Notes: generated by a model not told the origin, from the sequence alone. A stretch of 25,674 nt of DNA from Firmicutes bacterium UBA5420 (GCA_002409455.1 DHNI01000061.1:428-26101), one strand, 5' to 3'. Positions 1 through 8,466 are shown, numbered from the stretch's first letter. Numbers and translations: made by a program.

Positions 1-1227
1 CAGGCCATCAAAAAGCTCAATGCAGGGACACCGAAAGGAGCGATTTTGATTGGCGGAGGTAGTCGTGTTCCTGGATTTGCTGAGCTCTTGGCCCAGCATT
101 TGGAATTGCCCGAAAACCTTGTGCGCATCCGCGATCGAAGTAGCTTAGAGATCGTTCACGGTTTCCCCCATTTTAACGGGCCTGAAGTCATCACTCCCAT
201 AGGCATCGGCTGCACTCATCTAGATAGGCGCTCCATGGAACTCATTGATGTCACTGTAAACGGTCAGCATTTACAGTTTTTAAACATGGCTTCGTCTACA
301 GTGGGGGAAGCACTCTTGCATGCCGGCTTGGTTCCATCTGAGTTGGTGGGACGGCCTGGTTCGGCCTTCACCGTGGAGCTCAATGGTCGATATATTCCCC
401 TGCCGGGAACCCTTGGTCAGTCAGCCATAATTAAAAAGAATGGCGAACCGTGTGAACTTGGCACACGCTTAAAGGACGGAGACCATCTCCAAGTTCATGA
501 GGGCGAAGCGGGCAGTGAGCCCCGAGTCACCCTAGGCGAGTTCATCGACGAAAAGGCGCACTTTTTTTCTATTACCTTCAATGGAATGCCTCTCGAGATC
601 AAAGCTGCAGTCCTGGTCAATGGCCGCGAAGAGCCCATGGACTATATTGTGCAAGATCGCGACAAAATCATTCTAGAACCCCTCATTAATTTTGCCGATC
701 TCTTACGGCATCTAGGTGTTCCGTTGGAACTAAAGGTACCCTTCTCGCTTAATGGTGAAAGCCAAGTAGCGGTGGAACCTGTGGAGCTGCTTGTAGGAGG
801 CACCAAGGTATCACTAAAATCCCCTTTACGCCCTGGTCTAGAAGCTCGGTACTTCCGTAAACCTTGTACACTGCGCGACTACATCGCAACATCGCCAAAA
901 GAGACACCTCAAATCACAGTCAACGTTAACGGACACGATATCCACCTTAGCCGTAAAGAACAAACACCCCTAGCCAATGGCCAAGAGGTGTCCTTTGATT
1001 ATGTAATAAGACCCCATGATCGCATCGAGTACAGCCCGGGATCAACTGGGGCCCTTAGTTCGTACATTGTTACAGACATTTTCCGCGATCACGAGCCCGA
1101 TGAGGCCTTTGCCAAAAAAGGCGGCAAGATCTTGGTCAACGGAAAGGCAGCCGGTTTCACCACGCCCATCAAGCATGGCGATACGATAGAATTTGTACCC
1201 TATGGAGCCGGAATGGAAAACGCTTGA
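1..1227 (+). CDS. FtsA-like protein (HSP70/actin fold) with long repetitive C-terminal tail, 5' partial
   Basis: The reading frame is open from the first base, so the N-terminus lies outside the window. The visible start (residues about 14-40) reads GAILIGGGSRVPGFAELLA, the late phosphate-2/adenosine region typical of FtsA, PilM and Hsp70-like ATPases. FtsA proper ends soon after this; here about 330 more residues follow. This tail repeats a unit beginning with a strand plus 'NG' (VTVNG, ITFNG, FSLNG, VNVNG, ILVNG) and often ending in a 'xxxDxIxxxP' element (RDKIILEP, HDRIEYSP, GDTIEFVP), suggesting small beta-rich, perhaps beta-grasp-like modules. Long FtsA-domain proteins of this kind are, from memory, found in Clostridia beside true FtsA. 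The role in division or envelope assembly is inferred from the ATPase part only. The last 28 bases overlap the convergent gene at 1200-1913. Confidence 0.7.
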   Translation, partial: QAIKKLNAGTPKGAILIGGGSRVPGFAELLAQHLELPENLVRIRDRSSLEIVHGFPHFNGPEVITPIGIGCTHLDRRSMELIDVTVNGQHLQFLNMASSTVGEALLHAGLVPSELVGRPGSAFTVELNGRYIPLPGTLGQSAIIKKNGEPCELGTRLKDGDHLQVHEGEAGSEPRVTLGEFIDEKAHFFSITFNGMPLEIKAAVLVNGREEPMDYIVQDRDKIILEPLINFADLLRHLGVPLELKVPFSLNGESQVAVEPVELLVGGTKVSLKSPLRPGLEARYFRKPCTLRDYIATSPKETPQITVNVNGHDIHLSRKEQTPLANGQEVSFDYVIRPHDRIEYSPGSTGALSSYIVTDIFRDHEPDEAFAKKGGKILVNGKAAGFTTPIKHGDTIEFVPYGAGMENA

Positions 1228-1913
1228 ATGCCATGGGCATATGGTGCTAACTCATAAAGACCAAAACAAATCACAACCTGGGTATCTTGCAGATAAAACC
1301 CCTGGTCTTCGTGGAATTGATCTGCGGTAAAGGTATCAATGAAAAACTGGCTTGGCTCTTCAGCAATCCGCGCAGCAATCAGACCGGCAGCCCGCTCTAG
1401 CTCGTCATCGGTATTAAAGAGATCGCCAAAACCAATGTGGTGCCCACTGGTCAAATCGACGTTGATATAGTCGTAATAGGTCATGCCATGGGCTCCACCT
1501 GTGTATGTGTAATCCAAAACGGCGATACTTAAAAGACCGCCTTGATTTAGTTTTACCTCAAAATCCACGATCCCCTGATACGGAAAAGGATGATACTCGG
1601 CATCCAAGCTCCAGGCTTCGGCTGCCAACTCCTGCAATTCTGTCACATATGCATCAAGACGATCGCGCAGGTCTTGATTGAAATCTGTTTGCCACACAGA
1701 ATCGGCCATCCCAGCCAGCTGAGGAATTCTAGCGGTGATCTCCAGTTCTGATCCCCTATATTCATAGACATAGTCATAAACCAAGATGGAGTTAGGAAAA
1801 CCCTCAGCCATCCTCTGCCAATACGAATTTGCTGCTCCTGCATAAACCACTGCACTTGCACAACATAGAACAACGAACAGCAATAAAACGCTGGTCATGC
1901 CCAACCTTCTCAT
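1200..1913 (-). CDS. Secreted or membrane-anchored RsiV-like protein (DUF4163/DUF3298)
   Basis: Predicted 237 residues. A hydrophobic N-terminal segment (about residues 5-25) is a signal peptide or membrane anchor, followed by an extracellular part. The tail contains the 'YTGGAHG' motif and 'F.DLF' element typical of the DUF3298 domain, preceded by a DUF4163-like half; the same pair forms the extracellular part of the Bacillus anti-sigma factor RsiV and of PdaC. No intracellular sigma-binding region is present, so this is probably not an anti-sigma factor. I chose the ATG at 1913 because GAAAGGA lies 8 bases before it; an ATG three codons earlier overlaps that site. It follows the lipoprotein gene by about 40 bases and is probably cotranscribed. 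Ligand unknown (RsiV binds lysozyme). Confidence 0.7.
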   Translation of the reverse strand: MRRLGMTSVLLLFVVLCCASAVVYAGAANSYWQRMAEGFPNSILVYDYVYEYRGSELEITARIPQLAGMADSVWQTDFNQDLRDRLDAYVTELQELAAEAWSLDAEYHPFPYQGIVDFEVKLNQGGLLSIAVLDYTYTGGAHGMTYYDYINVDLTSGHHIGFGDLFNTDDELERAAGLIAARIAEEPSQFFIDTFTADQFHEDQGFYLQDTQVVICFGLYELAPYAHGIQAFSIPAP

Positions 1914-1955
1914 TACAAACATCCTTTCATTTCGATTACCAATTCATCCCTACAC

Positions 1956-2480
1956 TTATTCAAATCTGATGTCCGCCGTATCTGTTGTCGGATTTTTCCC
2001 CGTGATGATAACGGTGAGTCTGTAGGTCTTGCCCTTCCAGTTTTCGTCATAATACTTGGTAAATTGCTCTTTTAGTAGTTCATCATAATCCTCATCATCA
2101 ATGGGAATCCCAATATCTAGATCTTCATCCACATCAAAATCGAAAAGATCGTTTAGGGAAACAGCTGGTACCTCTTCTGTGTGTGATACACCAGGTATGA
2201 TAGGTGTTTTCTTCCCAATGTCGATCATCTTTTCGAAGACCGATTTATCCTCCTCATCCAACACCGCAACCCGAGCACCTTCGATAATATAGCCCGTACT
2301 AAACCCAGAAGTTCTTAGATTCAATTTGATATCTTTGATGACAAAATCATTATCAAGTAACTTCTCAGCAGTTAGCACTATGGGATTGGGTTCGATTTTT
2401 ACATTCGCCTTCGGAGTCAAACAACCTGTCAAAAGCACTGCCACCACAACTAAGCTAATCAGTAAACTAGGTCTTCGCAC
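1956..2480 (-). CDS. Lipoprotein of unknown function
   Basis: 174 residues with a clear type II signal peptide: MRR, a hydrophobic stretch and the lipobox LTGC (Cys20), so it is anchored to the outer face of the membrane. The mature part has no catalytic motif I recognise. It starts with a beta-rich stretch resembling a LEA14/immunoglobulin-like fold (strands with 'VLTAEKLLDNDFVIKDIKLNLR') and has a very acidic segment around residues 115-135 (DFDVDEDLDIGIPIDDEDYDE). GTG start with GGGAGG 7 bases upstream. First gene of a probable two-gene unit with the RsiV-like gene. Confidence 0.75.
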   Translation of the reverse strand: MRRPSLLISLVVVAVLLTGCLTPKANVKIEPNPIVLTAEKLLDNDFVIKDIKLNLRTSGFSTGYIIEGARVAVLDEEDKSVFEKMIDIGKKTPIIPGVSHTEEVPAVSLNDLFDFDVDEDLDIGIPIDDEDYDELLKEQFTKYYDENWKGKTYRLTVIITGKNPTTDTADIRFE

Positions 2481-2498
2481 AATCTAACCTCCCAACTT

Positions 2499-2517
2499 GG
2501 AATATAATCCATATTCC
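2499..2517. repeat. Short inverted repeat between the lipoprotein gene and lysO
   Basis: GGAATAT and ATATTCC (7-base perfect arms, 5-base spacer AATCC) lie in the 148-base divergent gap. On the minus strand this falls in the leader of the lipoprotein gene just upstream of its ribosome site; it could be an operator or a leader hairpin. Nothing else recognisable is in the gap; in particular no lysine riboswitch. Confidence 0.4.
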
Positions 2518-2628
2518 CTCCTCATCCTCCATTCGCCTGCTACACCTCGAACTTTTTCTGGCAGAAAACAGGAAATGGGCGCCAAGAAGGGAATTGTTTG
2601 TGCTATATGTCTCCTCCCAGAAAGGGTG

Positions 2629-2907
2629 ATGCATGTGGCCTTACTGATAGGGTCGTTAGTATTGGGGTTTGCTGTGGCACGCTCGGCCTTACTTTCAAAG
2701 GCATGGAGTAAGCGGGTGCGTGTGCTGGGGCACTTCGCCCTTGTGTTACTCCTTTTTTCCATGGGTCTTTCGCTGGGGGCTAATTCTGAGCTCACCAGTC
2801 GTTTACCTGGTCTCGGCCTAAAAGCCCTTATCCTGAGTCTGGGCACCATTTTAGGTAGCCTCTTCATGGTGTGGTTTGTGACTCGAGTGGGGAGGCCTTC
2901 CAAATGA
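2629..2907 (+). CDS. LysO-family lysine exporter, N-terminal part
   Basis: 92 residues with three hydrophobic segments, matching the N-terminal third of E. coli LysO (YbjE), an inner-membrane lysine exporter of about 299 residues. The frame is open further upstream to about 2497, but the hydrophobic protein begins here and AAAGGG lies just before. The ATG at 2629 is very close to that site, so the in-frame GTG at 2635, 8 bases downstream of AAAGGG, may be the true start. It overlaps the next gene by ATGA. The two products together (92 + 202) equal one full LysO, so they very likely form one transporter. Confidence 0.75.
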   Translation: MHVALLIGSLVLGFAVARSALLSKAWSKRVRVLGHFALVLLLFSMGLSLGANSELTSRLPGLGLKALILSLGTILGSLFMVWFVTRVGRPSK

Positions 2908-3512
2908 CCTTGCGAATTCTTAGCAGCTTAGCACTGGGCATCCTAGCTGGGCTGTTCTTACCCGAGGGCATAATGAATATTACAGGTTCCCTCACCGATT
3001 ATTCGCTAGCCGTCCTTCTTTTTACGGTGGGCTTTGATCTGGGTCAAGATGCAGACCTGCGGCAGAAAATAAAGGATCTGCCCAAGATGTACTTGGCGAT
3101 CCCATTTCTAATTGCCATTGGCTCGCTGGCAGGGGCCGCTTTAAGCGGCCTTGTAGTTGACCTCCCCGTAGGAGATGCAGCTTTGGTGGGGGCGGGTTTT
3201 GGTTGGTATTCCCTATCAGCCATAATCATCACCCAAACCTATGATGTGACCTTGGGGGCCTTGGCTCTCTTAACGAACGTCTTTCGTGAGGTCTTTGCTT
3301 TTTTACTGATCCCTATCATCGCCAAGAAAGTGGGCCATCTGCCTGCAGTAGCTCCTGGCGGTGCCACCACAATGGATGTGACATTGCCCATCATCGCTCA
3401 CAATACCGATGCCCAAACGACCTTGGTTGCCTTTTATTCAGGCACGATCCTCTCAACCCTTGTTCCCGTCTGTGTCCCTTTGATCATTCGGCTACTCCAA
3501 CACCTGCGTTAG
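2904..3512 (+). CDS. lysO: LysO-family lysine exporter, main C-terminal part
   Basis: 202 residues with about six membrane segments. It carries the signatures of LysO: GFGWYSLS (near residue 105), FREVFAFLLIP and GGATTMDVTLP, all with close counterparts in E. coli YbjE. LysO exports L-lysine and toxic analogues such as thialysine. The start is the ATG of an ATGA overlap with the upstream small gene; GGGGAGG lies 8 bases before, so it has its own ribosome site and need not depend on frameshifting. Its stop overlaps by 4 bases the stop of the convergent ThuA-like gene. Confidence 0.88.
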   Translation: MTLRILSSLALGILAGLFLPEGIMNITGSLTDYSLAVLLFTVGFDLGQDADLRQKIKDLPKMYLAIPFLIAIGSLAGAALSGLVVDLPVGDAALVGAGFGWYSLSAIIITQTYDVTLGALALLTNVFREVFAFLLIPIIAKKVGHLPAVAPGGATTMDVTLPIIAHNTDAQTTLVAFYSGTILSTLVPVCVPLIIRLLQHLR

Positions 3513-4243
3513 TCTAGAGGTTCTAGAGGAGCTACCGAACCTGCAGAAAGTGGCTTCGATAAGCTCAAGGTTGGGCCAGCCCAGCGTACGGCATTGGTGA
3601 TCACTTGCTGCACTTCACGTTGATAGTAAATGGGATGCGTTTCATGACCGGGTGCGAAATAGAAGACTTTACCGCGACCACGATTGTAGCAACAGCCACT
3701 TCGAAATACTTCTCCACCGGCATACCAACTTATGAAAACCAAGGTATCAGGTTCTGGTATATCAAAGCGCTCTCCATACATTTCGGTATGTGGAATCTCA
3801 AAGTAATGGTTTAGCCCTTGGGCAATGGGGTGCCCTTGCTCAATCACCCAAACACGCTCTTTTTCGCCCGCTTCACGCCAGCGCAGGCTGCAGGTGGTTC
3901 CCATGAGCTTCTTGAAAATCTTAGAAAAATGCGCCGAATGCAAGACAATCAGACCCATTCCATCTAAAACACGGCGGTGCACCCTGTCCACAACCGCATC
4001 GTCCACTTGATCGTGGGCCCTATGCCCCCACCAGATCAGTACATCTGTCTGTCCAAGCACATCCTCTGTCAAACCGTGTTCCTTCTGACTGAGTGTGGCG
4101 TAGCGAACTTGCATATCAGCTTCTTTTCTCAAAAACTCGCCAATGGCTCCATGAATTCCTTGGGGATAAATGGAACCAATAGCAGCATCCTCTAATTCAT
4201 GAAGATACTCATTCCACACTGTGACTCGAATCAGTTTACTCAC
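3509..4243 (-). CDS. ThuA-like domain protein (trehalose-utilisation family)
   Basis: 244 residues. The sequence matches the ThuA-like family (class I glutamine amidotransferase-like fold): IRVTVWNEY at the N-terminus, 'IYPQGIHGAI', 'DVLIWWGHRAH', 'LIVLHSAHFSK', and C-terminal 'FYFAPGHETHPIYY'. ThuA proteins are genetically linked to disaccharide use in rhizobia; the biochemical reaction is not settled. I prefer the GTG at 4243, which gives the family-like N-terminus and has AGGGGG 6 bases upstream; an ATG six bases earlier abuts that site. The start overlaps the end of the upstream hydrolase gene by 8 bases (translational coupling). About 20 extra C-terminal residues (after VRWA) look unconserved. 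Confidence 0.85.
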   Translation of the reverse strand: MSKLIRVTVWNEYLHELEDAAIGSIYPQGIHGAIGEFLRKEADMQVRYATLSQKEHGLTEDVLGQTDVLIWWGHRAHDQVDDAVVDRVHRRVLDGMGLIVLHSAHFSKIFKKLMGTTCSLRWREAGEKERVWVIEQGHPIAQGLNHYFEIPHTEMYGERFDIPEPDTLVFISWYAGGEVFRSGCCYNRGRGKVFYFAPGHETHPIYYQREVQQVITNAVRWAGPTLSLSKPLSAGSVAPLEPLD

Positions 4244-4940
4244 AGTCATCCCCCTTTTCAAAGCAAAAGCGCGTGTTTCGTTGTGCCAGTAGCCAAGGGA
4301 TTAACTCTGGTTCTGCATAGGCCCGGCTCCAAGAATTATGACCGATTCCTGGATATCTTGTAAAACGAACCGGCGCATCCAAACCCTGCAACACCTCAAC
4401 GAGCTGCTCGGATTGCTTCACTGGAACAACTTGATCATCATCACCGTGAAACACCCAAATGGGTACGTCCTTCAGCACCGCAACTTTCTGGGGAAAACCA
4501 GTGAGGGGCATCGCTCCCCCGCAAATCGGTACAAGAGCGGCAAAAGCACGAGGATGACGAGCTGCCCAATGCCATGTTCCATAGCCACCCATACTTAATC
4601 CCGTTAGATAGATCTGTCCAAGGTCTACAGGATAATCATGGATAATAGCAGCAAGAAGGCAATCTAGCTCATCAAGACTGCGATCCCAAGTATAATCAAC
4701 GGGACATTGGGGCGCAACGATAATAAAGGGAAACTCCCTGCCCTCTAGTACTTGCTGCATAAGTCCGTGCTTTCCCACGAGCGTCAAGTCCGACCCTCGC
4801 TCACCTGCACCATGTAGAAAAATAACCACAGGCCATGTTTGAGACTGCTCCTTCTCAAAGTCTTGAGGTAAATATAGAAAATAGGGCAAACGCACATGCT
4901 TTGTAATCGTCTTTTCAACAATATTGGAGATCAGGCCCAC
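4236..4940 (-). CDS. Alpha/beta hydrolase, predicted esterase/peptidase (COG4099-like)
   Basis: 234 residues, an alpha/beta-hydrolase fold of the phospholipase/carboxylesterase or 'predicted peptidase' type. Visible are the oxyanion-region motif FLHGAGERGSD (near residue 42), the nucleophile elbow GLSMGG (Ser near 116), the acid in FHGDDDQVVP and the catalytic His in GIGHNSW. No signal peptide, so cytoplasmic. GTG start with AAAGGA 9 bases upstream. It lies 20 bases after the BadF/NagK-like gene and overlaps the ThuA-like gene, so the three are probably one unit acting on carbohydrate esters or similar substrates; the actual substrate is not visible. Confidence 0.83.
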   Translation of the reverse strand: MGLISNIVEKTITKHVRLPYFLYLPQDFEKEQSQTWPVVIFLHGAGERGSDLTLVGKHGLMQQVLEGREFPFIIVAPQCPVDYTWDRSLDELDCLLAAIIHDYPVDLGQIYLTGLSMGGYGTWHWAARHPRAFAALVPICGGAMPLTGFPQKVAVLKDVPIWVFHGDDDQVVPVKQSEQLVEVLQGLDAPVRFTRYPGIGHNSWSRAYAEPELIPWLLAQRNTRFCFEKGDDCE

Positions 4941-4960
4941 ACTATATCATCCTTTCGTGC

Positions 4961-5845
4961 CTAATTATACAAGTTGATGAGCACTTCTTGTTCGAACGCC
5001 GATCTCCTTGTTAAGACAGAAGAAAGATAGGCACCTTTTGCGGGAGCTAGCGGTACATCCACAATTCGGCACTGGGGAAAAAGCAAACTAAGTAAACGAT
5101 GAACCCGGGCTCGAATGGTCTGCGACCCCAGCAAGATTTGTCCATACAATCCGATCACGGGCTCTAGACCACGAAAGTGCGTTGACATACGCATTACCAT
5201 CTGCACAAGATCATAGGCCAGTTCGAAGGCCACCTCAAGGGCTAGCGAGCTTCCCTCTTTTACGCGCTGATCTAGAACATCAGTGAAAACACCCAATCCC
5301 TTACCGAGTTCGATCTGAGACTTAAGGTATAAGAGGTCTTCTACGCATTGCTTGCGGTCAACACCAGCTACCTCTTGTAGTTTCTCGTTCAAACGTATGA
5401 TGGGATTCCACATCAAGGCGTCTTGCCTCAATTGCAGCTGCTTGCCCATAGCATCCTCATAGATGGCTAGACCCGAATGTCCTCCAACAAGAAACAAACG
5501 GGCCTGACCATCATTCATGCCCAGAATCGAGCTTGTAGCGAAATCTTCGACCATCACTTCAGTGCCCTCTAAGTAACCCGACACCAAATCGGGCATGCTC
5601 CATTCTGTAACTGCATAGTCTGCTTTGTACGTAAAGCAAGCCCCCGCTAAGCTACCCCGCCTCTCCCAGCCCACTGTCTGGTGAATTAGATCTCTTAGAT
5701 TAGCCCGAGCTTGTTCCATTCCCCAATAATAGTAGTTTACTGAGCCTCCTACACTAGTGGCAATAATGTTGCCCGAAGGATCGCCTACAACAACCGAAGC
5801 AAAACGATCATTGTCTGCTATCCCCAAGAAGAATTTCCTTTCCAT
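4961..5845 (-). CDS. BadF/BadG/BcrA/BcrD-family (NagK-like) protein with altered ATP-binding motifs
   Basis: About 294 residues. Overall order matches N-acetylglucosamine-kinase-like members of the BadF ATPase family: N-terminal 'FLGI' strand, 'VEDF..SSILG' near residue 100, then 'FLVGGHSGLAIYE', and a C-terminal 'VIGLYGQILLGS...APAKGAYLSS' matching the family's 'GGV...P..GA'. The phosphate-binding motifs are not intact: the usual DGGGTKT is ADNDRFAS and the usual GTGS is GGHS. Kinase activity is therefore doubtful; a sensor or scaffold role is possible. I chose the ATG at 5845 by homology (MERKFFLGI); the frame continues to a TTG at 5884. Ribosome site weak in both cases. Confidence 0.62.
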   Translation of the reverse strand: MERKFFLGIADNDRFASVVVGDPSGNIIATSVGGSVNYYYWGMEQARANLRDLIHQTVGWERRGSLAGACFTYKADYAVTEWSMPDLVSGYLEGTEVMVEDFATSSILGMNDGQARLFLVGGHSGLAIYEDAMGKQLQLRQDALMWNPIIRLNEKLQEVAGVDRKQCVEDLLYLKSQIELGKGLGVFTDVLDQRVKEGSSLALEVAFELAYDLVQMVMRMSTHFRGLEPVIGLYGQILLGSQTIRARVHRLLSLLFPQCRIVDVPLAPAKGAYLSSVLTRRSAFEQEVLINLYN

Positions 5846-5975
5846 TCTGTAGCGCCTAAGTAGTCGTACCTGACGGTGAGTCAACTAGAACTAAGATTCT
5901 GTCTATTTTGTTTAGCGATGAATAAGACTACTCAAGGCCCCCCTTCCCCCCTTTATAGATTATGAAACCTTTCAA

Positions 5976-5981
5976 ATTATA
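5976..5981 (-). promoter_or_regulatory. Candidate -10 box for the BadF-like operon
   Basis: TATAAT on the minus strand, about 130 bases upstream of the BadF-like start, inside the 150-base gap 5885-6041. No good -35 box at 17 bases. Downstream of it the leader has a purine run (GGGGGGAAGGGGG on the minus strand) of unknown meaning. Confidence 0.4.
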
Positions 5982-6041
5982 CCACAGATATCAAAATAAA
6001 CCTAGATCCGTGCAGAATTTCGTCAATATATTATGTTTATG

Positions 6042-7010
6042 TTATGCCCCGTCCTTGCTCTCCGCACCTACATCCACTTGACGCAAGAGTTCAGCCATGA
6101 TGCTAGGGGCAGTGATGCCGCGAAGCGCGCTTTCCGCTTTGAGAGTAAGGCGGTGCCCCAGCACAGACGTTGCCATCATCTTCACATCATCAGGAGTCAC
6201 ATAATCGCGATTATCCAAAGCAGCGTGGGCCTGGGCAGCCCGTAGGAGAGCTAGGCTCCCCCGTGGCGATGCTCCTAAGTGCACCTGCGATTGACCACGA
6301 GTACTACGCACGAGGCGCACTACATACTTACGCACCGATTCTTCCACAAACACCTCCGTAACAATCTGCTGCATTGCTACCACTTCAGCAGGATCGCTTA
6401 CCGCCTTGAGATCAGCGATGGGATGACGCCCTTGTAGGCGTAGGAGGATCTCGCTTTCTTCTTCCATACTAGGATAGCCAAGCTGCAACATAAGGAAAAA
6501 CCTATCCAACTGAGCCTCAGGTAAGGGAAAGGTGCCTTCAAACTCAACTGGATTTTGAGTGGCCATGACCAAAAAAGGTTTGCCCAAGGCATGGGTTCTT
6601 CCATCTACCGTAACTTGGCCTTCGCCCATGGCCTCTAGAAGGCTTGATTGGGTGCGAGGCGTGGCTCTGTTGATCTCATCTACTAAGACTACCTGGGCCA
6701 TAATGGGGCCTTGGCGAAATACGAAGTCCTCATGTTTTTGATTGTAAATTGATAAACCAGTGATATCGGAGGGAAGCAAATCAGGCGTACATTGAATGCG
6801 GCTAAAGCTACCCCCTAAAGAAGTAGCCAAGGATCGGGCTAACATAGTCTTTCCTACTCCCGGAACATCCTCGAGTAGAACATGGCCATCACTAAGAAGG
6901 GCCACTAAGAGCATTTTTACCGAAATCTCTTTACCCACCATGACCTTGGCTATGTTGCCTGCCACCTTTGCTCCAAATTCCGCTACTTTATGTACCGCCA
7001 ACTTTGCCAT
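6042..7010 (-). CDS. MoxR-family AAA+ ATPase
   Basis: 322 residues, normal MoxR length. Walker A is GVGKT (near residue 52), Walker B is VVLVDEINRA, followed by sensor 1 in MATQNPVEFEGTFPLPEAQLDRF, a very characteristic MoxR stretch, and sensor 2/arginine region GASPRGSLAL. MoxR ATPases act as chaperone-like factors, usually with DUF58 and von Willebrand proteins. Start ATG with GGGGAG 9 bases upstream; it overlaps the end of the membrane gene by 23 bases. Here it is the last gene of the unit, whereas moxR usually comes first. I see no clear terminator after its stop. Confidence 0.93.
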   Translation of the reverse strand: MAKLAVHKVAEFGAKVAGNIAKVMVGKEISVKMLLVALLSDGHVLLEDVPGVGKTMLARSLATSLGGSFSRIQCTPDLLPSDITGLSIYNQKHEDFVFRQGPIMAQVVLVDEINRATPRTQSSLLEAMGEGQVTVDGRTHALGKPFLVMATQNPVEFEGTFPLPEAQLDRFFLMLQLGYPSMEEESEILLRLQGRHPIADLKAVSDPAEVVAMQQIVTEVFVEESVRKYVVRLVRSTRGQSQVHLGASPRGSLALLRAAQAHAALDNRDYVTPDDVKMMATSVLGHRLTLKAESALRGITAPSIMAELLRQVDVGAESKDGA

Positions 7011-8466
7011 GCGATTCGTCTCCCCTCAAATTCTCAATCTTTGTAATGATGTCAGCTCCAATTTCAAGAAGGTTTTCCTGCTCCGATATGCTGACTTCTT
7101 GATTACTGTAACGCACCTTGTGATAGCCAGCGAAGAACCCGTCCACAACACGGCTGGCTTCAGGAAGATGATCCATCAACATGCGTCCGTACTCCGATGG
7201 GGTTAAGGCAGGATGAAATACCAATCCCTTTTTCCCCGCTTCTTGTGCTATACGGCGCAGCATGATTCGAACATTTTCAGGGGCTGCCGCGCGCCTGCGA
7301 GCAGGCCTTTTCACCACGTTCTCTGCAAATGCGTTCGAGTCTGGTATGTTGCCCCTCACCTGTAGTCTAGTTCTTGCGTTTCGCATCGCGTGAAAGAGTT
7401 GGCAGAGAGCCCTCTGCAGTCCCGAGTATATTTGCACCGCCAGCTTTGGTAGCCCCTTTAGCCTCTCCACTTCTGCGCCCACCAAGTGGACAACAATAAA
7501 GCCGAGTACAAATAAAATTAAAAAGGCCAGCCCCGCGAAGACGAAGAAAATGGAGAGGGCGAGAATAATACCCCAAGGCCCTGGTGCCACCTCTTCGGGA
7601 AACAATAGATCCTGTTCTCCCTCAAATTGGGGCGAACCATCCTGGCTTGTCATAGGCGGCATCGAGACACGAGGCCCCTTTATCAGAAGACCTCGCGCAA
7701 TCGCAGAAATGCGCTGGGCAGTCAGGGGCCAGTAGTTCACTGGCGCTACGTTAACGACAAATAGCACAAGAAGCAAGAGCGTAGCTACACCTTTAATCCA
7801 CCTACGTGTCAAACTTGGACTGACATCGGCTTGGGCGTAACCCCACAGAATCTGTAGACGAAACAGATAAGCTCCAGCCTGCAAGGCCAAACCACTCACT
7901 AGCGCTACGCTCCCAAGCACTGTTAGATGAAAAGCTTCGGCCACCTTAAGGCTGCCCCCACGGTTATGAAAGGCGATAGCTAGAAGTGCTATAAGGATGC
8001 CGCAGGCGTAGAGGCGTGACCAGAAATATTTTATAGGCAGATCATGATAATCTGTACTTGCCAGGGATTCATATTCCCAGCTCACAGTGGAGGCTCCTTG
8101 ATCTCCCAGATAATCGGCAACCCGTTCCATAAAAGCCAGCTGCGAACCATAACCCCGAGCGATCAGCCAACTAATCAGAACCAAGAAGCCCGGCCAGAGA
8201 AATGACTCTATGACCCGGCCACAAAGAAAGTATACAGGCAAGAGCCACAAGCCTAGTTCAATAAAGCGAACCAAGATAGGCGTGCGCCGATTCAGGTAGT
8301 ACGTGGCATAATACGCACTTTCCAATGAGCTCGTAAGCAAAATGAGCCACAACCAGAATGGAACCGTAAAAGCAGGGAAAAGTAAGCCTATATACTGGGC
8401 GCTTAGTGCAACAATGCTAAAACTAAACAAGGCGGCTAGAGCGGGCAGTAGTTGCTTTATTTTCAT
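6988..8466 (-). CDS. Membrane protein with DUF4129-like C-terminal domain
   Basis: 492 residues. About eight hydrophobic segments: four in the first 110 residues, others near 155, 190, 230 and a long one near 305-335. The cytosolic tail (about 400-475) has the DUF4129 pattern: a helical 'RIMLRRIAQEAG' region, 'TPSEYGRML' and 'GYHKVRYS'. In related loci DUF4129 sits at the C-terminus of TgpA-type transglutaminases next to DUF58 and MoxR. No transglutaminase Cys-His-Asp core is visible here, so it is the membrane/DUF4129 part without the enzyme. Its start overlaps the DUF58 stop as ATGA. Confidence 0.72.
   Translation of the reverse strand: MKIKQLLPALAALFSFSIVALSAQYIGLLFPAFTVPFWLWLILLTSSLESAYYATYYLNRRTPILVRFIELGLWLLPVYFLCGRVIESFLWPGFLVLISWLIARGYGSQLAFMERVADYLGDQGASTVSWEYESLASTDYHDLPIKYFWSRLYACGILIALLAIAFHNRGGSLKVAEAFHLTVLGSVALVSGLALQAGAYLFRLQILWGYAQADVSPSLTRRWIKGVATLLLLVLFVVNVAPVNYWPLTAQRISAIARGLLIKGPRVSMPPMTSQDGSPQFEGEQDLLFPEEVAPGPWGIILALSIFFVFAGLAFLILFVLGFIVVHLVGAEVERLKGLPKLAVQIYSGLQRALCQLFHAMRNARTRLQVRGNIPDSNAFAENVVKRPARRRAAAPENVRIMLRRIAQEAGKKGLVFHPALTPSEYGRMLMDHLPEASRVVDGFFAGYHKVRYSNQEVSISEQENLLEIGADIITKIENLRGDESHGKVGGT

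Noticed and set aside
2481..2628. Possible lysine riboswitch upstream of lysO
   Set aside because: The gap is too short for the usual aptamer of about 170 bases and none of the conserved stems can be drawn.
2484..2903. A 139-codon minus-strand ORF opposite the lysO N-terminal gene
   Set aside because: Arg/Pro/Ser-rich composition typical of an antisense shadow; the plus strand encodes a good membrane protein here.
5885..6041. Leader peptide (TTG with a purine-rich site) upstream of the BadF-like gene
   Set aside because: Only seven codons, no amino-acid bias and no attenuator hairpin.
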